Below, in pieces: positions 17,629-25,722 of a stretch of 64,000 nt of DNA (positions are counted from its first letter, which is position 1; each line of letters opens with the position of its first letter). The stretch is taken from positions 1,178,001-1,242,000 of the forward strand of contig OZ007032.1 in NCBI GenBank assembly GCA_963931615.1, written 5' to 3'. Source of the DNA: Coprenecus sp902388455. GTDB taxonomy: Bacteria; Bacteroidota; Bacteroidia; Bacteroidales; UBA932. Under the pieces are notes generated by a model. The model had not been told where the DNA came from, ran no database searches, and saw nothing but the letters and a program-made list of their open reading frames with translations. Position numbers and translations under genes: made by a program.

Positions 17629-18567
17629 CTACTGCTCAGTATATTGACTCATCAATACTGGCTCTTGTATTTCCGCCTCTGTGGGCAGGCGGGAAAGCAG
17701 GAGTTCAGCCATCGCCCCGTTTTGCGGGATCAGTGCCGGAAAGTCCGTCTTGCCCGGCTTGTATATCTCGGTGGCCACGTTATACAGGTCCCAAGCGGTG
17801 ATCTGCCCCTTTTCCGCGACCAATTTCAGCACCTCTTCCGTGAACAGGGAGATCTGTCCCTGATTCAGCGGATAGGTCTCCACGGAGGATGACAGGTTCC
17901 TGTCCGAACTGTCGTGGGCCACGCGCATGGCCGTCAGCAGCCCTATATACATATATATTTCTTCCAGGGAGACGATTCGGCGCTTCATCCGCTGTATCCG
18001 TCCGATGTCCTCGTTCATGTTCACCTCGAAGTTGGCCAGCCAGCCGTCCACCGTATCGAACACCTCTTCCGTGGTCACTTTCTTCTTGCCGTAGTTGCAG
18101 ACGCTCCGTTCGGGCGAAAGGATGCACTGGTTGTGGCAGATTTTTACGCACGGGCCTATGGCCGCCTGTATGCCGTCCTGGTGGTAGGCGACGACCAGCG
18201 TTGTCGTCAGTTCGTCCGTTTCCCAGTCCTTGATGCGGATGGTGGCGAAGATGCGCCGGAGGATATGGGCTTCCACGGCCTTTTCCCCGTGCGTCTGCTC
18301 CACCTGCGGGAGGATGCTCACGCCGGGCTGTGTCTTGTTCCTGTTCTGGGCCGCGAAGATTTCCTCCACCTCGTAGTCGAGGTTGTATTTCTCGCAGATG
18401 TCCATCATGCGCTGGATGACCTGGTAATGGTAGATGCCCTGCACGGGCTTGTTGTAGATGTCGTTTTCCTTGTAGGTACGCTGGAGCGTCTCGAAGTTCA
18501 TCGTTTCGATTCCGTTTTTCTGGAAGTCGAATTGCCGTTGTCTTTCCAATACTGCTAATGTGTCCAT
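17629..18567 (-). CDS. DUF3871 family protein
   Basis: 312 residues, soluble. The sequence is like the DUF3871 (DUF932-related) proteins found on Bacteroides conjugative elements: an alpha/beta N-terminal half with IYHYQVIQRMMDICEKY and a conserved segment CVKICHNQCIL near 145. The family has no proven function; related DUF932 proteins are frequent in plasmid leading regions. It is the last gene of the minus-strand group that begins at hairpin element 1, and is followed by a terminator. Confidence 0.75.
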   Translation of the reverse strand: MDTLAVLERQRQFDFQKNGIETMNFETLQRTYKENDIYNKPVQGIYHYQVIQRMMDICEKYNLDYEVEEIFAAQNRNKTQPGVSILPQVEQTHGEKAVEAHILRRIFATIRIKDWETDELTTTLVVAYHQDGIQAAIGPCVKICHNQCILSPERSVCNYGKKKVTTEEVFDTVDGWLANFEVNMNEDIGRIQRMKRRIVSLEEIYMYIGLLTAMRVAHDSSDRNLSSSVETYPLNQGQISLFTEEVLKLVAEKGQITAWDLYNVATEIYKPGKTDFPALIPQNGAMAELLLSRLPTEAEIQEPVLMSQYTEQ

Positions 18568-18614
18568 AATCTTGATTTTTTATGAAGTTAATACTATGGT
18601 TGTTTGCTGTTTCT

Positions 18615-18905
18615 TCAGGTGTGTATCTGCCATCCGTGGAACGGTGTCAGCGTGACGGCAAAGGACCTGTCGGGGATTCCGTGGTAGAGCAGGCCTCCCA
18701 CGATGCCGACACGCCCGTCCGGATAACGCTGCGTGAAGCCGAACGAGTACGGGGCGTGGTCGTAGTAGAGTGAAATCTCGCAGGGATGATTGGGATTCTC
18801 CTCCCATTGTTTCAGCCTGTCCAGGCACTTCTGCAACGAAGTGTCACCGATGGATTCGGCATAACGCTTTACATTCTCGAAATGTTCTTGATTCAGGATT
18901 TTCAT
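18615..18905 (-). CDS. DUF4120 family protein
   Basis: 96 residues, soluble, with ISLYYDHAPYSFGFTQRYPDG and GIVGGLLYHG, which I recognise as DUF4120 of Bacteroidales mobile elements. Function unknown. It begins directly downstream of a long hairpin element (18989-19105) and is followed after 47 bases by the DUF3871 gene, so the two probably share a transcript. Confidence 0.7.
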   Translation of the reverse strand: MKILNQEHFENVKRYAESIGDTSLQKCLDRLKQWEENPNHPCEISLYYDHAPYSFGFTQRYPDGRVGIVGGLLYHGIPDRSFAVTLTPFHGWQIHT

Positions 18906-18988
18906 GACTCTTGTATTTTATCTGTTAGACACGTCCGGCTCCGGGAGCCGGTATTTTTATTTCTCACCTGCCCGGTTGTCCCGTGCCC

Positions 18989-19105
18989 GTACCGTAACAA
19001 GGTTTGGCGAAAGAAAATACCGCAGCGCAGCGAGGATGATTTTCTTTCAGCCAACCCCGGCGGGGCCCGACCTTGTACGGTACGCGGGGCGCGGGGCTAC
19101 CTTTG
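18989..19105 (-). promoter_or_regulatory. Long hairpin element, copy 1
   Basis: Outer stem: GTACCGTAACAAGGT (18989-19003) pairs with ACCTTGTACGGTAC (19070-19083), one bulge. Inner stem: 19001-19018 pairs with 19039-19056 (GAAAGAAAAT with ATTTTCTTTC and TTGGC with GCCAA). The apical part holds the conserved GCGAGGATG. A conserved TACCTTTGC (19098) lies just outside. The element stands upstream of the DUF4120 gene on the minus strand. Copies 2 and 3 at 25557 and 30657 have the same architecture with different stem sequences, which supports selection on the fold. On the minus strand the inner stem contains TATTTTC, close to a -7 box. It could be a leader RNA or a folded single-strand promoter. 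Confidence 0.7.
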
Positions 19106-19150
19106 CTGGTGGGAAATAAAATAAGCGGGATTTTTGTGCTCGGTGCTTTT

Positions 19151-19852
19151 TTATTTTCTGGATAGGAAGACAAGATAATCTCTGACCGCCTTGTGGCATC
19201 CCGTAAAGTCCGGAGTGCGGCATCCCCTATATTTCCGGAAGCTGACGGTTCCGTCCCGCTTAATGCCTGTCACATGCTTGTTGAATGTGCCTTTTGTCCG
19301 GATATGGATGTCAAAACCGTCACGTTTGGCGATTTCAAGGAATAGTTCCGCCGTGATTTTCTCACCGGCCAGGAATTTCCGCTTGGCATCATCGAGCTGC
19401 CGTTGCCATTGTTCTGCCTCCAGTTTCCTTTTTTCCTCTTTTTTCATTTTCCATTCCATGCGTTTCTGTTCCTGTCTTTTTGCGTATGCTTCACGCGCCT
19501 TCACCAAAGGAGCCGGGTCAAGGCCGAGCGCGTTGAATACCCGGATGGGCAGGACTGATATGTATTTTTCTTCTTCCGCATCTTTCAGGGTATTGGAAAT
19601 CCAGTTCCTGCAATAGGCCGCCACTTCTTCACGGTGTCCCTCCTCGTCAAGGATTCTCCGCGAATATTGCCCACAGGAGAAATAGACGTTGTTTATCTTG
19701 CATACCACATGGAAATAGTCCTCGCTTTCATTGCCGTATTCGTTTTTCTTGGACAGGGAAACATATACGTTCTCGGCATACGGTTCAAGCTCCATGTATG
19801 GGGCGACGACGGTGTTGCCGTCAAACTTGTATCTCAAAACTTTTGTTTTCAT
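19151..19852 (-). CDS. Conserved mobile-element protein of unknown function
   Basis: About 233 residues from the ATG at 19852 (MKTKVLRYKFDGN); another ATG nine codons upstream is possible. Residues 120-160 form a highly charged Lys/Glu/Arg helix, probably a coiled coil. The N-terminal 100 residues contain Tyr-rich strands and CGQYSRR. No family recognised. It is part of the run of minus-strand accessory genes and lies just upstream of hairpin copy 1. Confidence 0.65.
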   Translation of the reverse strand: MKTKVLRYKFDGNTVVAPYMELEPYAENVYVSLSKKNEYGNESEDYFHVVCKINNVYFSCGQYSRRILDEEGHREEVAAYCRNWISNTLKDAEEEKYISVLPIRVFNALGLDPAPLVKAREAYAKRQEQKRMEWKMKKEEKRKLEAEQWQRQLDDAKRKFLAGEKITAELFLEIAKRDGFDIHIRTKGTFNKHVTGIKRDGTVSFRKYRGCRTPDFTGCHKAVRDYLVFLSRK

Positions 19853-19890
19853 TACAGATCTTATTAGGTTGTTGTACATATTCTATGGAT

Positions 19891-20595
19891 TCATTCGCAG
19901 TCACAATCGCATACTTCATCTATGATTTCCTTTTCGATCTTTTCGCCTTTTAAGAATGCGAAGAAATCAGGAAAGAAGAGTTGGGCATGGTCTGTTCCCA
20001 GTTGCGAACTTTTCCCGTTTTTAGTCGCACACATGGCAAAGCGTCCCATTCCAAAGCTTTCTTCCGGAGGTACGATGTGGAAGGACAGATTTTCTGTGGC
20101 GTTGATGTGAAGGCTCTTACAATAAGTATAGAATGTTTTGGGTATTCTTCTGTCCGTATCTATATCCACCTGTTTGTATCCGAACTTTTTCAACAGCCGG
20201 ATTAGTTCCGTGACCGTCATCCCTGTATGTGAAATGATGAGAGCCCAGTTTATTTCCACCAAAGTTTTCTCATAGTAGTCGTAGAGTTTGTCGAATTGTT
20301 CCTGGTATTCTTCAAGGAACTCACCGTCTTCGTTGCACATGTCTTCAAGAGGCATTCCGTTGTTTCCGGCGAGGGCAAGGTCGCTTAGCCCGCAGGCTAC
20401 TTCATTGAGCAGCGAGCGCTCCTCGTCCTTGTCTTTCTCTGTTTCGACGGCCCTGAGCCGGGCATATTTGTATAAAGTTACCTGGACTGAAGTGTCCGGT
20501 TCCTGCAATATATCCGTGACACCATTCCCGGAGAGTTTCATCCTGATGCTTTCCGGCAGACTGCGCCACCATTCGCTAATATTGTTTGCATCCAT
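19891..20595 (-). CDS. Hypothetical mobile-element protein
   Basis: 234 residues, soluble, acidic, ending in an odd Cys/Asp/Glu tail (CDCDCE). The first 60 residues are helical with WWRSLPESIRMKL, a pattern seen in small conjugative-element proteins. The centre has HTGMTVTELIRLLKKFGYKQ, which could be a helix-turn-helix-like unit. I do not recognise the family. It is seven bases from the DnaJ-domain gene and likely co-transcribed. Confidence 0.6.
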   Translation of the reverse strand: MDANNISEWWRSLPESIRMKLSGNGVTDILQEPDTSVQVTLYKYARLRAVETEKDKDEERSLLNEVACGLSDLALAGNNGMPLEDMCNEDGEFLEEYQEQFDKLYDYYEKTLVEINWALIISHTGMTVTELIRLLKKFGYKQVDIDTDRRIPKTFYTYCKSLHINATENLSFHIVPPEESFGMGRFAMCATKNGKSSQLGTDHAQLFFPDFFAFLKGEKIEKEIIDEVCDCDCE

Positions 20596-20601
20596 AATAT
20601 C

Positions 20602-21627
20602 TTAAATTAAATTGGTTTGTATATTGTTTTTTGATTGCCATGCCTTATGAGCAATGGCGAATTCCTGCCGTTCTTGCTCCAGCAACGTTTCCATTTCCGG
20701 AGTGTAGCCGAGGAAGCGGATATAACCGCCATTAAAGCCTGTAAGTTTGCATTGAATGCCCGCTTTCTCCAGTTTGTCAATCCGTTTTTGAGCCGTTTTC
20801 GCACTTGAATATTCTTTCGGCCAAAAATAGTGTTCGCCCTGTGAGCCGTAATAGTCTTCCCCGAGTATCATTTCCCCGACATGTTTCCGGCTTTCGATGA
20901 AGCCGAACCGTGCCTTGCCCAATGCCTGACGCACCGCCTTGTGTGCCGGTCCTTCGGGATGCGTGAACACTTCGGGGCAATCCTTTCCCGTAAGTTTAGA
21001 CCGTTCCACTTTATACGGCTGCCTGTAACTGCCGATTCCGAGGGTGAGGTAGAAATTGGTATGGAAATAGTCTGTCATCGGATCGCTGTCATCAAAATTG
21101 TACGACATCACGAAATCGCGGACATTCAGCATCACCTCCTTCGCGCGGTCCGTCAGGGACTTGTCGGATGCAATGTGGTAATGGTTGATATCTCCCTGGA
21201 TTTTCCCTGATTCTTTGGTGAAAGCCTCGAAATCCGCTTTCATCAGACGGATGTAGATGGAATGATAGTTTTCTCGTCTGACCGAGAACTTGTATCTCGG
21301 ATAGGCTTCCTTGAGCCAGATCCTGACCAATTCGACGACTTCGGGTGCGTGCTGCCCCTCGTAATTGCGCCCTTTCCAGCGGTATTCGTTGTACACATAT
21401 TCGGTATATTCCCTTGCCGTGGCTCCCGAATAATCGCATTCATATCCGGTAGAGGCCACGGAAATGTCTGTCTTGTCTTTCCAGACTTCAAAGAGCCTTT
21501 CAAACTCGGTGTTCACCTGCTGCATGATTGCAGTGTCGCCGCCCTTGTCGGGATGGTTCTGCATGGCCAGATGGCGGTACTCTCTTTTCAGGTCCGCCAA
21601 TGAATGTATGTTCTGAAAATAAGTCAT
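20602..21627 (-). CDS. DnaJ-domain protein
   Basis: About 341 residues from the ATG at 21627 (MTYFQNIHSLADLKREY); an upstream in-frame start exists but would add 21 residues before the J domain and overlap the next gene. Residues 1-60 are a J domain with the HPD signature (NHPDKGGD), so it can stimulate a DnaK-type ATPase. The remaining 280 residues have no zinc fingers and are not of the DnaJ chaperone type; they are likely a specific substrate-binding or DNA-processing part. Such J-domain proteins are common in Bacteroidales conjugative elements. Role unknown. Confidence 0.78.
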   Translation of the reverse strand: MTYFQNIHSLADLKREYRHLAMQNHPDKGGDTAIMQQVNTEFERLFEVWKDKTDISVASTGYECDYSGATAREYTEYVYNEYRWKGRNYEGQHAPEVVELVRIWLKEAYPRYKFSVRRENYHSIYIRLMKADFEAFTKESGKIQGDINHYHIASDKSLTDRAKEVMLNVRDFVMSYNFDDSDPMTDYFHTNFYLTLGIGSYRQPYKVERSKLTGKDCPEVFTHPEGPAHKAVRQALGKARFGFIESRKHVGEMILGEDYYGSQGEHYFWPKEYSSAKTAQKRIDKLEKAGIQCKLTGFNGGYIRFLGYTPEMETLLEQERQEFAIAHKAWQSKNNIQTNLI

Positions 21628-21640
21628 AACCGCAATATTA

Positions 21641-21850
21641 TTATGCCCCGGCGAGGCGGTTGATAAAATACTCCTGCCAGTCAAGGTCAAGACCGAGGTT
21701 GAGACAGGCAGCCTCTATGTCATCCTCCCTCAAATCATCCAGTTCCTGCAACTCACGCAGGTGCCGGAGTTCGGAATCCAGGTGTTCTTGTGCTTCTGTG
21801 CCGTTGCAACTGCATGAGTTGCAAATCAGGCTGATGATGTCTTTTTGCAT
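21641..21850 (-). CDS. Small acidic protein
   Basis: 69 residues from the ATG at 21850, two bases after the upstream gene's stop; the frame is open further but that part lies inside the upstream gene. It has a CNSCSCNG motif near residue 11 and an acidic helical remainder (LRHLRELQELDDLREDDIEAA). Function unknown. It is tightly packed between two genes, consistent with translation. Confidence 0.55.
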   Translation of the reverse strand: MQKDIISLICNSCSCNGTEAQEHLDSELRHLRELQELDDLREDDIEAACLNLGLDLDWQEYFINRLAGA

Positions 21851-21851
21851 A

Positions 21852-22475
21852 TTATTCTTCGTTGTCAGGGTTATATTCGTTATGGATTTTCCGTTTCCGG
21901 TCATAGTCCAGACCATTCCACCAGCCATCGGCAGTACCGTATTCTGATTCCTGTGGCTTGTTATCTGGAGAATGTCCTGTCTCAGCAAGATTAAGAATCA
22001 TGTCTTTTTGCTTGGAAGCCAGGGAGGACCACCACCCATCCATTATTTTTTTGAATTCATCTTTATGGCAGAAATCCGTATGGCTTTCGCATTCTCCGCA
22101 CCACCGGCCATCCGAATCCTCATCCACATCGCTATGGAACTCGTTAGAATTTGCGTCTATCCATGCCTGGATTTCTATTTCCATTGAACCGCAGGATGCA
22201 CATACAAGGATTTGCGATTCTCCGGGCTGCTTCCTGAACGATTTGCCATCGTAAAGACTGACCGCCCGTTCTGTCAGTTTTTCCCTGTAACGGTCCGTCA
22301 GTTCCGCATAAAACCGTTCGGCGGCCCCGAATATTCCCTTGTCCGTCATCCGGCACCATTTCTCCCAGAAGTGACGGTGCATGTCCCCGTACACGGCCTT
22401 GCATTCTTCCTCGCTCCAGGTGTTCCACATATAGTAGAAGAAGCTGGATACTGCATTTTCCGCTTGATATTTCAT
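21852..22475 (-). CDS. Hypothetical protein with zinc-ribbon-like cysteines
   Basis: About 207 residues from the ATG at 22475, chosen because it begins just after the upstream gene ends. A CASCGS pair and a CGEC pair about 43 residues apart could bind zinc. Trp-rich N-terminal region (FFYYMWNTWSEEEC) and C-terminal WW motif occur. No family recognised; part of the accessory gene run. Confidence 0.6.
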   Translation of the reverse strand: MKYQAENAVSSFFYYMWNTWSEEECKAVYGDMHRHFWEKWCRMTDKGIFGAAERFYAELTDRYREKLTERAVSLYDGKSFRKQPGESQILVCASCGSMEIEIQAWIDANSNEFHSDVDEDSDGRWCGECESHTDFCHKDEFKKIMDGWWSSLASKQKDMILNLAETGHSPDNKPQESEYGTADGWWNGLDYDRKRKIHNEYNPDNEE

Positions 22476-22485
22476 CCTGCTGTCT

Positions 22486-22716
22486 TTATTTGAGGTTGTA
22501 CATTCTTGCAAAATGGCCGTTCACTTCGGGAATCCTCTTCTTGTAGTAGGGCTGGTTGTCACGGCACCAGTCCGCCAGTTCCTGTTTATTCCTGAAAGGC
22601 TCCCTCCAGCTTCGGCCGCTCATGATCATTTCCACCTGCGGGGCCAGTTCCCTGATGAACGCTCCGACAGTCCATCCCTCCCGGATGTGTCTGTCCATAT
22701 TGACTTTTGTTGCCAT
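22486..22716 (-). CDS. Small hypothetical mobile-element protein
   Basis: 76 residues, basic, with WTVGAFIRELAPQVEMIMSG and a Trp/Tyr-rich second half (WCRDNQPYYKKRIPEV). Probably a small helical DNA- or protein-binding protein. Compact spacing (14 bases) to the preceding gene supports that it is expressed. Function unknown. Confidence 0.6.
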   Translation of the reverse strand: MATKVNMDRHIREGWTVGAFIRELAPQVEMIMSGRSWREPFRNKQELADWCRDNQPYYKKRIPEVNGHFARMYNLK

Positions 22717-22730
22717 ATTGTCTTTCGTTT

Positions 22731-23312
22731 TTAAGAGTTTCCGTTTGTCTGTTCAAGTTGCAGCAAGGCTGCATCGTACATCTGGTTGAGCCAGTCGATG
22801 TTGCTGGCACCGAGCTCGTAGGGAGTACTGCAGGCCACTTCGCATCCGCTTTCCTTTTCCCATGCGAATACCGTCAGGCTGCTGTCCGTGACTTTCAGGC
22901 CCGTCACCCGGCATTCATGGGGATCTCCGTTCTTGTCGAACCGGATGACCCATACTGGGTCCTCATCGTCGCCGGTAAATGTGAGCTCTTTCAGGCCGTG
23001 GGAGTAAAGCAGCTGCCTGATGCTCTCTATTATGTCCTTCCGCAGCTCTTCAATCCTGCCGCTGAAACACATTGCAGTGTATCCGTTCCTGCCTTTTCTG
23101 CCCCGCTCCGTGAAGGACAGTATCTGCATGTCGGGGTGACTGCCGAAATTCCAGTCTGTCACCTCGTCATCGTCGCGGGTAGTATGGATATTGCCGCCCA
23201 GTACCAGGCCGCAGTCTTCCGTTACCATTCTTTCCGCCTCGTCACGGTTTTCCGCCACGACCTTGTAGGTACCCTCGAAGGTGTACCGTACTCTTACATC
23301 GTACTTTGCCAT
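22731..23312 (-). CDS. Hypothetical mobile-element protein
   Basis: 193 residues, soluble. The N-terminus MAKYDVRVRYTFEGTYKVVAENRDEAERMV looks like a small ferredoxin-like alpha/beta unit found in many conjugative-element accessory proteins. The C-terminal half has strands and VWVIRFDKNGDP. No family name can be given. Confidence 0.6.
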   Translation of the reverse strand: MAKYDVRVRYTFEGTYKVVAENRDEAERMVTEDCGLVLGGNIHTTRDDDEVTDWNFGSHPDMQILSFTERGRKGRNGYTAMCFSGRIEELRKDIIESIRQLLYSHGLKELTFTGDDEDPVWVIRFDKNGDPHECRVTGLKVTDSSLTVFAWEKESGCEVACSTPYELGASNIDWLNQMYDAALLQLEQTNGNS

Positions 23313-23349
23313 AATTCTTATGATTTGATTGTTAATACTTGATATGTTT

Positions 23350-24282
23350 TCAATAGATTATACTTACAGTTCCGCCGAAAAAAGAGTCGCATACGCCATA
23401 GACGCGCTTAATGGAATATGCGTATTCCGTTTCATTGTCCAACTGGAATCGGAAGCCGTGACGGCCGCTGAACCCGAGTTTCAGCCTGACATCTTGTTTC
23501 AGTTCCATTCCAAGCAGGCTTCCGCCGCCGAATATGGAACTGAAGATACCACAGCAGTTGCCTTTGGGTATGGTTACTTCCTCTAACGAGAATCCGGTAT
23601 TGTACAAGTCTTTCAGGCTCACCCTGCCTATATAGGTCAACAGGTTGGCACCGCAGCAGGAATTGATAAGCTCTTGGTAGAACTGTTCGTAGGATACCTG
23701 TTCTTTGCCGTTCCTGCTCTTTCGGTTCGGGAAATGTCCGTAAGTCTTGTAACCGTGGTCTGTCAATAAATTCTTCACTCTCGCCGGATTGAGATTCAGC
23801 GCGTCCACCATGTCGCCGAAATAGGAGCCTTCGTAACGGTAACTTCCGCCCTCGTACCAATGGGAATTGATACAGTCGTAGTCGGACAACATCTCCACCC
23901 GGACGGGTATGTCATCCGTATGCCTTATCAGTTCCGTTATCACGTCCGAGTCGTTGCGGCTGTATATTTCCTCCCTGATTTCATCCTCGTGTTCTCCGAA
24001 AAACTGCTCCACGGCTTCTTCATCAAGGTCATGGAAGCAGACACATTCATCCTTCAGCTTTGAGATAATATCCCTGACGGCTTCCCATTCCGCGTCACTG
24101 TACCATTCGTCCACTTTTTCCCAAAGGCTTTCGCTGCTTCCTTCTTTCAGGCACTTCCGGATAGTATCAAGGCTGTTATCAAGATTATCCCGGTAGTCCA
24201 CCCACACCAGCGTGTAGGATTCGTCCATGAGGGATTTTACGAATTCCATTGTCAGTTTTTCCTGTTTTTCCATTTCTGTCAC
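23350..24282 (-). CDS. Hypothetical mobile-element protein
   Basis: 310 residues, acidic N-terminal half, Gly-rich C-terminal half with CCGIFSSIFGGGSLLGMEL. It resembles proteins carried by Bacteroides conjugative transposons near methylase-helicase genes, but I recognise no domain. A 67-base gap upstream holds an inverted repeat (GTACGG/CCGTAC) and a GC-rich hairpin. Function unknown. Confidence 0.6.
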   Translation of the reverse strand: MTEMEKQEKLTMEFVKSLMDESYTLVWVDYRDNLDNSLDTIRKCLKEGSSESLWEKVDEWYSDAEWEAVRDIISKLKDECVCFHDLDEEAVEQFFGEHEDEIREEIYSRNDSDVITELIRHTDDIPVRVEMLSDYDCINSHWYEGGSYRYEGSYFGDMVDALNLNPARVKNLLTDHGYKTYGHFPNRKSRNGKEQVSYEQFYQELINSCCGANLLTYIGRVSLKDLYNTGFSLEEVTIPKGNCCGIFSSIFGGGSLLGMELKQDVRLKLGFSGRHGFRFQLDNETEYAYSIKRVYGVCDSFFGGTVSIIY

Positions 24283-24357
24283 CTGTGTACGGCAGGATTT
24301 CTTTTCCCGTACATGTCGTTTATAAATGCAGAGAGCGGCTTTTCGGCCGCCCTCCGG

Positions 24358-24648
24358 TTATCTGTCCTCTTCATAGAATGCCCGTCGGAATTTATCCCGC
24401 TCCATTAACGTTTTCCCGTTGAAGTTGAAATGGGCGGAATGCCCGAATCCGGTTCTCGGCTCGCCGCCGTACCTTTGCAGGGCCGTGTCTATGTCCCAGT
24501 CCGTGTCGCCGATGCCGAGGGATATGCCCTCGTGGTGAAACAGGTGGTATGCCAGGCGCAAGGCCGGAAATGTCTTGTGCTCACGGCGCAGGTAATCGAA
24601 CGCCCTGATTGCGATGTCCCGGTTGGGGACTTTGACTGTCGTTGCCAT
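24358..24648 (-). CDS. Small hypothetical mobile-element protein
   Basis: 96 residues, starting MATTVKVPNRDIAIRAFDYL, soluble, with a mixed alpha/beta pattern. A small hairpin (GCGGC-TTTTC-GGCCGC on the plus strand) follows its stop. It lies 15 bases from the upstream gene. No function can be assigned. Confidence 0.58.
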   Translation of the reverse strand: MATTVKVPNRDIAIRAFDYLRREHKTFPALRLAYHLFHHEGISLGIGDTDWDIDTALQRYGGEPRTGFGHSAHFNFNGKTLMERDKFRRAFYEEDR

Positions 24649-24663
24649 ATTCCGTTGTTTTTG

Positions 24664-24978
24664 TCAGTTGAACATATTGGTGTCTCTCCTGTTGTCCCTT
24701 GCGGCCAGGGTGCCGAAATGTATTTCCAGTATCCCGGGATTGAAACACAGCATGGAGTTGTAGTCCATGCGTTGCCATAGCGTGAAACAGTCCCCGGCGA
24801 ATGACCATCTGAAATAGCCGGACAACGAGCCGAATCGTGGGTTGACATTCCTGTTTATCAAAAGCCGGTTCACGTCCACGATGTGCCTGGCCGCCAGGAT
24901 GATGTTCAGTATTTCCACGAACGCCAGCTGCGAATACGGGTCCACCGGCATTACTGGGTTCTTGAAGTCGATTCTCAT
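24664..24978 (-). CDS. Small hypothetical mobile-element protein
   Basis: 104 residues, soluble. The first 40 residues include a helix YSQLAFVEILNIILAARHIVDV and the rest is rich in aromatic residues. It is 12 bases downstream of the acidic gene at 24991 and probably in the same transcript. I do not recognise it. Confidence 0.57.
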   Translation of the reverse strand: MRIDFKNPVMPVDPYSQLAFVEILNIILAARHIVDVNRLLINRNVNPRFGSLSGYFRWSFAGDCFTLWQRMDYNSMLCFNPGILEIHFGTLAARDNRRDTNMFN

Positions 24979-24990
24979 ATCCGTTTGTTT

Positions 24991-25485
24991 TTAATTGTAA
25001 TTGTCATCGAATATCTCATTCTGGTAACGGGGGATGTCCAGGTAATAGGATGATACCCCCGTGTAAACAAGCTCGTCTTCCGCCATGTCCGCCGGGTCGT
25101 CCTCAGGCGGGGCGGCGGCGTTCCCGTACAGGTCCAGATAGTGGGAGACCATCATGTACGGATCATCGGAAGTGATGTCATATCCGTAATGCCCGGTCCA
25201 TGTGATGAAATGCTCCGTATCTTCACTGTCGAGCGCCCCAAGCGCGTCCCTGATGTCGAAGAAGTTCGGGCAGAGCCATTCCCGGTTAATCAACTGATCG
25301 GGTATGTCTTCCCATCCGAGATACCTGTATTCCGGATGGCGTTCCTTGGGAAACAGGTCGGAGCAGGCGCAGAGGAACTCGCCCATGTCGCTGAAATCCG
25401 ACATCTGGAGCCAGTTGTCCTTTTCCTTCCTCATGTCTATGAGGTGTTGTGTCGTCACGGACACTTCTGAACGGTTCAAGTCCAT
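24991..25485 (-). CDS. Acidic hypothetical protein, weakly ArdA-like
   Basis: 164 residues, strongly acidic. The middle (EFLCACSDLFP, DIRDALGALDSEDTEHFITW, then DPYMMVSHYLDLYG) has some of the rhythm of ArdA antirestriction proteins, which mimic DNA by their acidic surface, but the match is only by eye and could be chance. It is the first gene downstream of hairpin copy 2. If it is an antirestriction protein, its place behind a possible single-strand promoter would make sense. Confidence 0.55.
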   Translation of the reverse strand: MDLNRSEVSVTTQHLIDMRKEKDNWLQMSDFSDMGEFLCACSDLFPKERHPEYRYLGWEDIPDQLINREWLCPNFFDIRDALGALDSEDTEHFITWTGHYGYDITSDDPYMMVSHYLDLYGNAAAPPEDDPADMAEDELVYTGVSSYYLDIPRYQNEIFDDNYN

Positions 25486-25556
25486 AGTATGCTGTTTTTT
25501 TTCGTTATCAATGAATGGTTCATAACCGTGGATTTCATTCCACTGGCATCAGATGT

Positions 25557-25676
25557 CCGTGTCCCGGCTGTGCAGGGTTTTTCAGGAAAATACCGGAGCC
25601 TCCGGCGAGGATGATTTTCCTGAAAACCGCCTGCGGCCCGACCTTGCACGGCCGGAAAGGACACGGGCTACCTTTG
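25557..25676 (-). promoter_or_regulatory. Long hairpin element, copy 2
   Basis: Three nested stems: CCGTGTCC (25557-25564) with GGACACGG (25659-25666), perfect; 25564-25577 with 25642-25655, 14 pairs of which two are wobble; TTTTCAGGAAAAT (25579-25591) with ATTTTCCTGAAAA (25614-25626), perfect. The apical region carries a small GC hairpin and the conserved GCGAGGATG. TACCTTTG at 25669-25676 follows. The stem sequences differ from copies 1 and 3 while pairing is kept. It lies between the methylase-helicase gene and the acidic gene at 24991. Confidence 0.72.
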
Positions 25677-25722
25677 CCGGTGGAATGGAATCTGCGGTTT
25701 TCTGCCATTGTTCCCATTTTGC

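Noticed and set aside
17563..17892. Plus-strand frames at the end of the DUF3871 gene
   Set aside because: Antisense to DUF3871 and the terminator; no promoter or domain.
19098..19105. TACCTTTG beside each long hairpin as an ordinary plus-strand promoter
   Set aside because: It matches the -7 consensus, but in copies 1 and 2 it would drive only antisense of a convergent gene end and in copy 3 no gene follows; it is more likely a constant part of the element. Not excluded.
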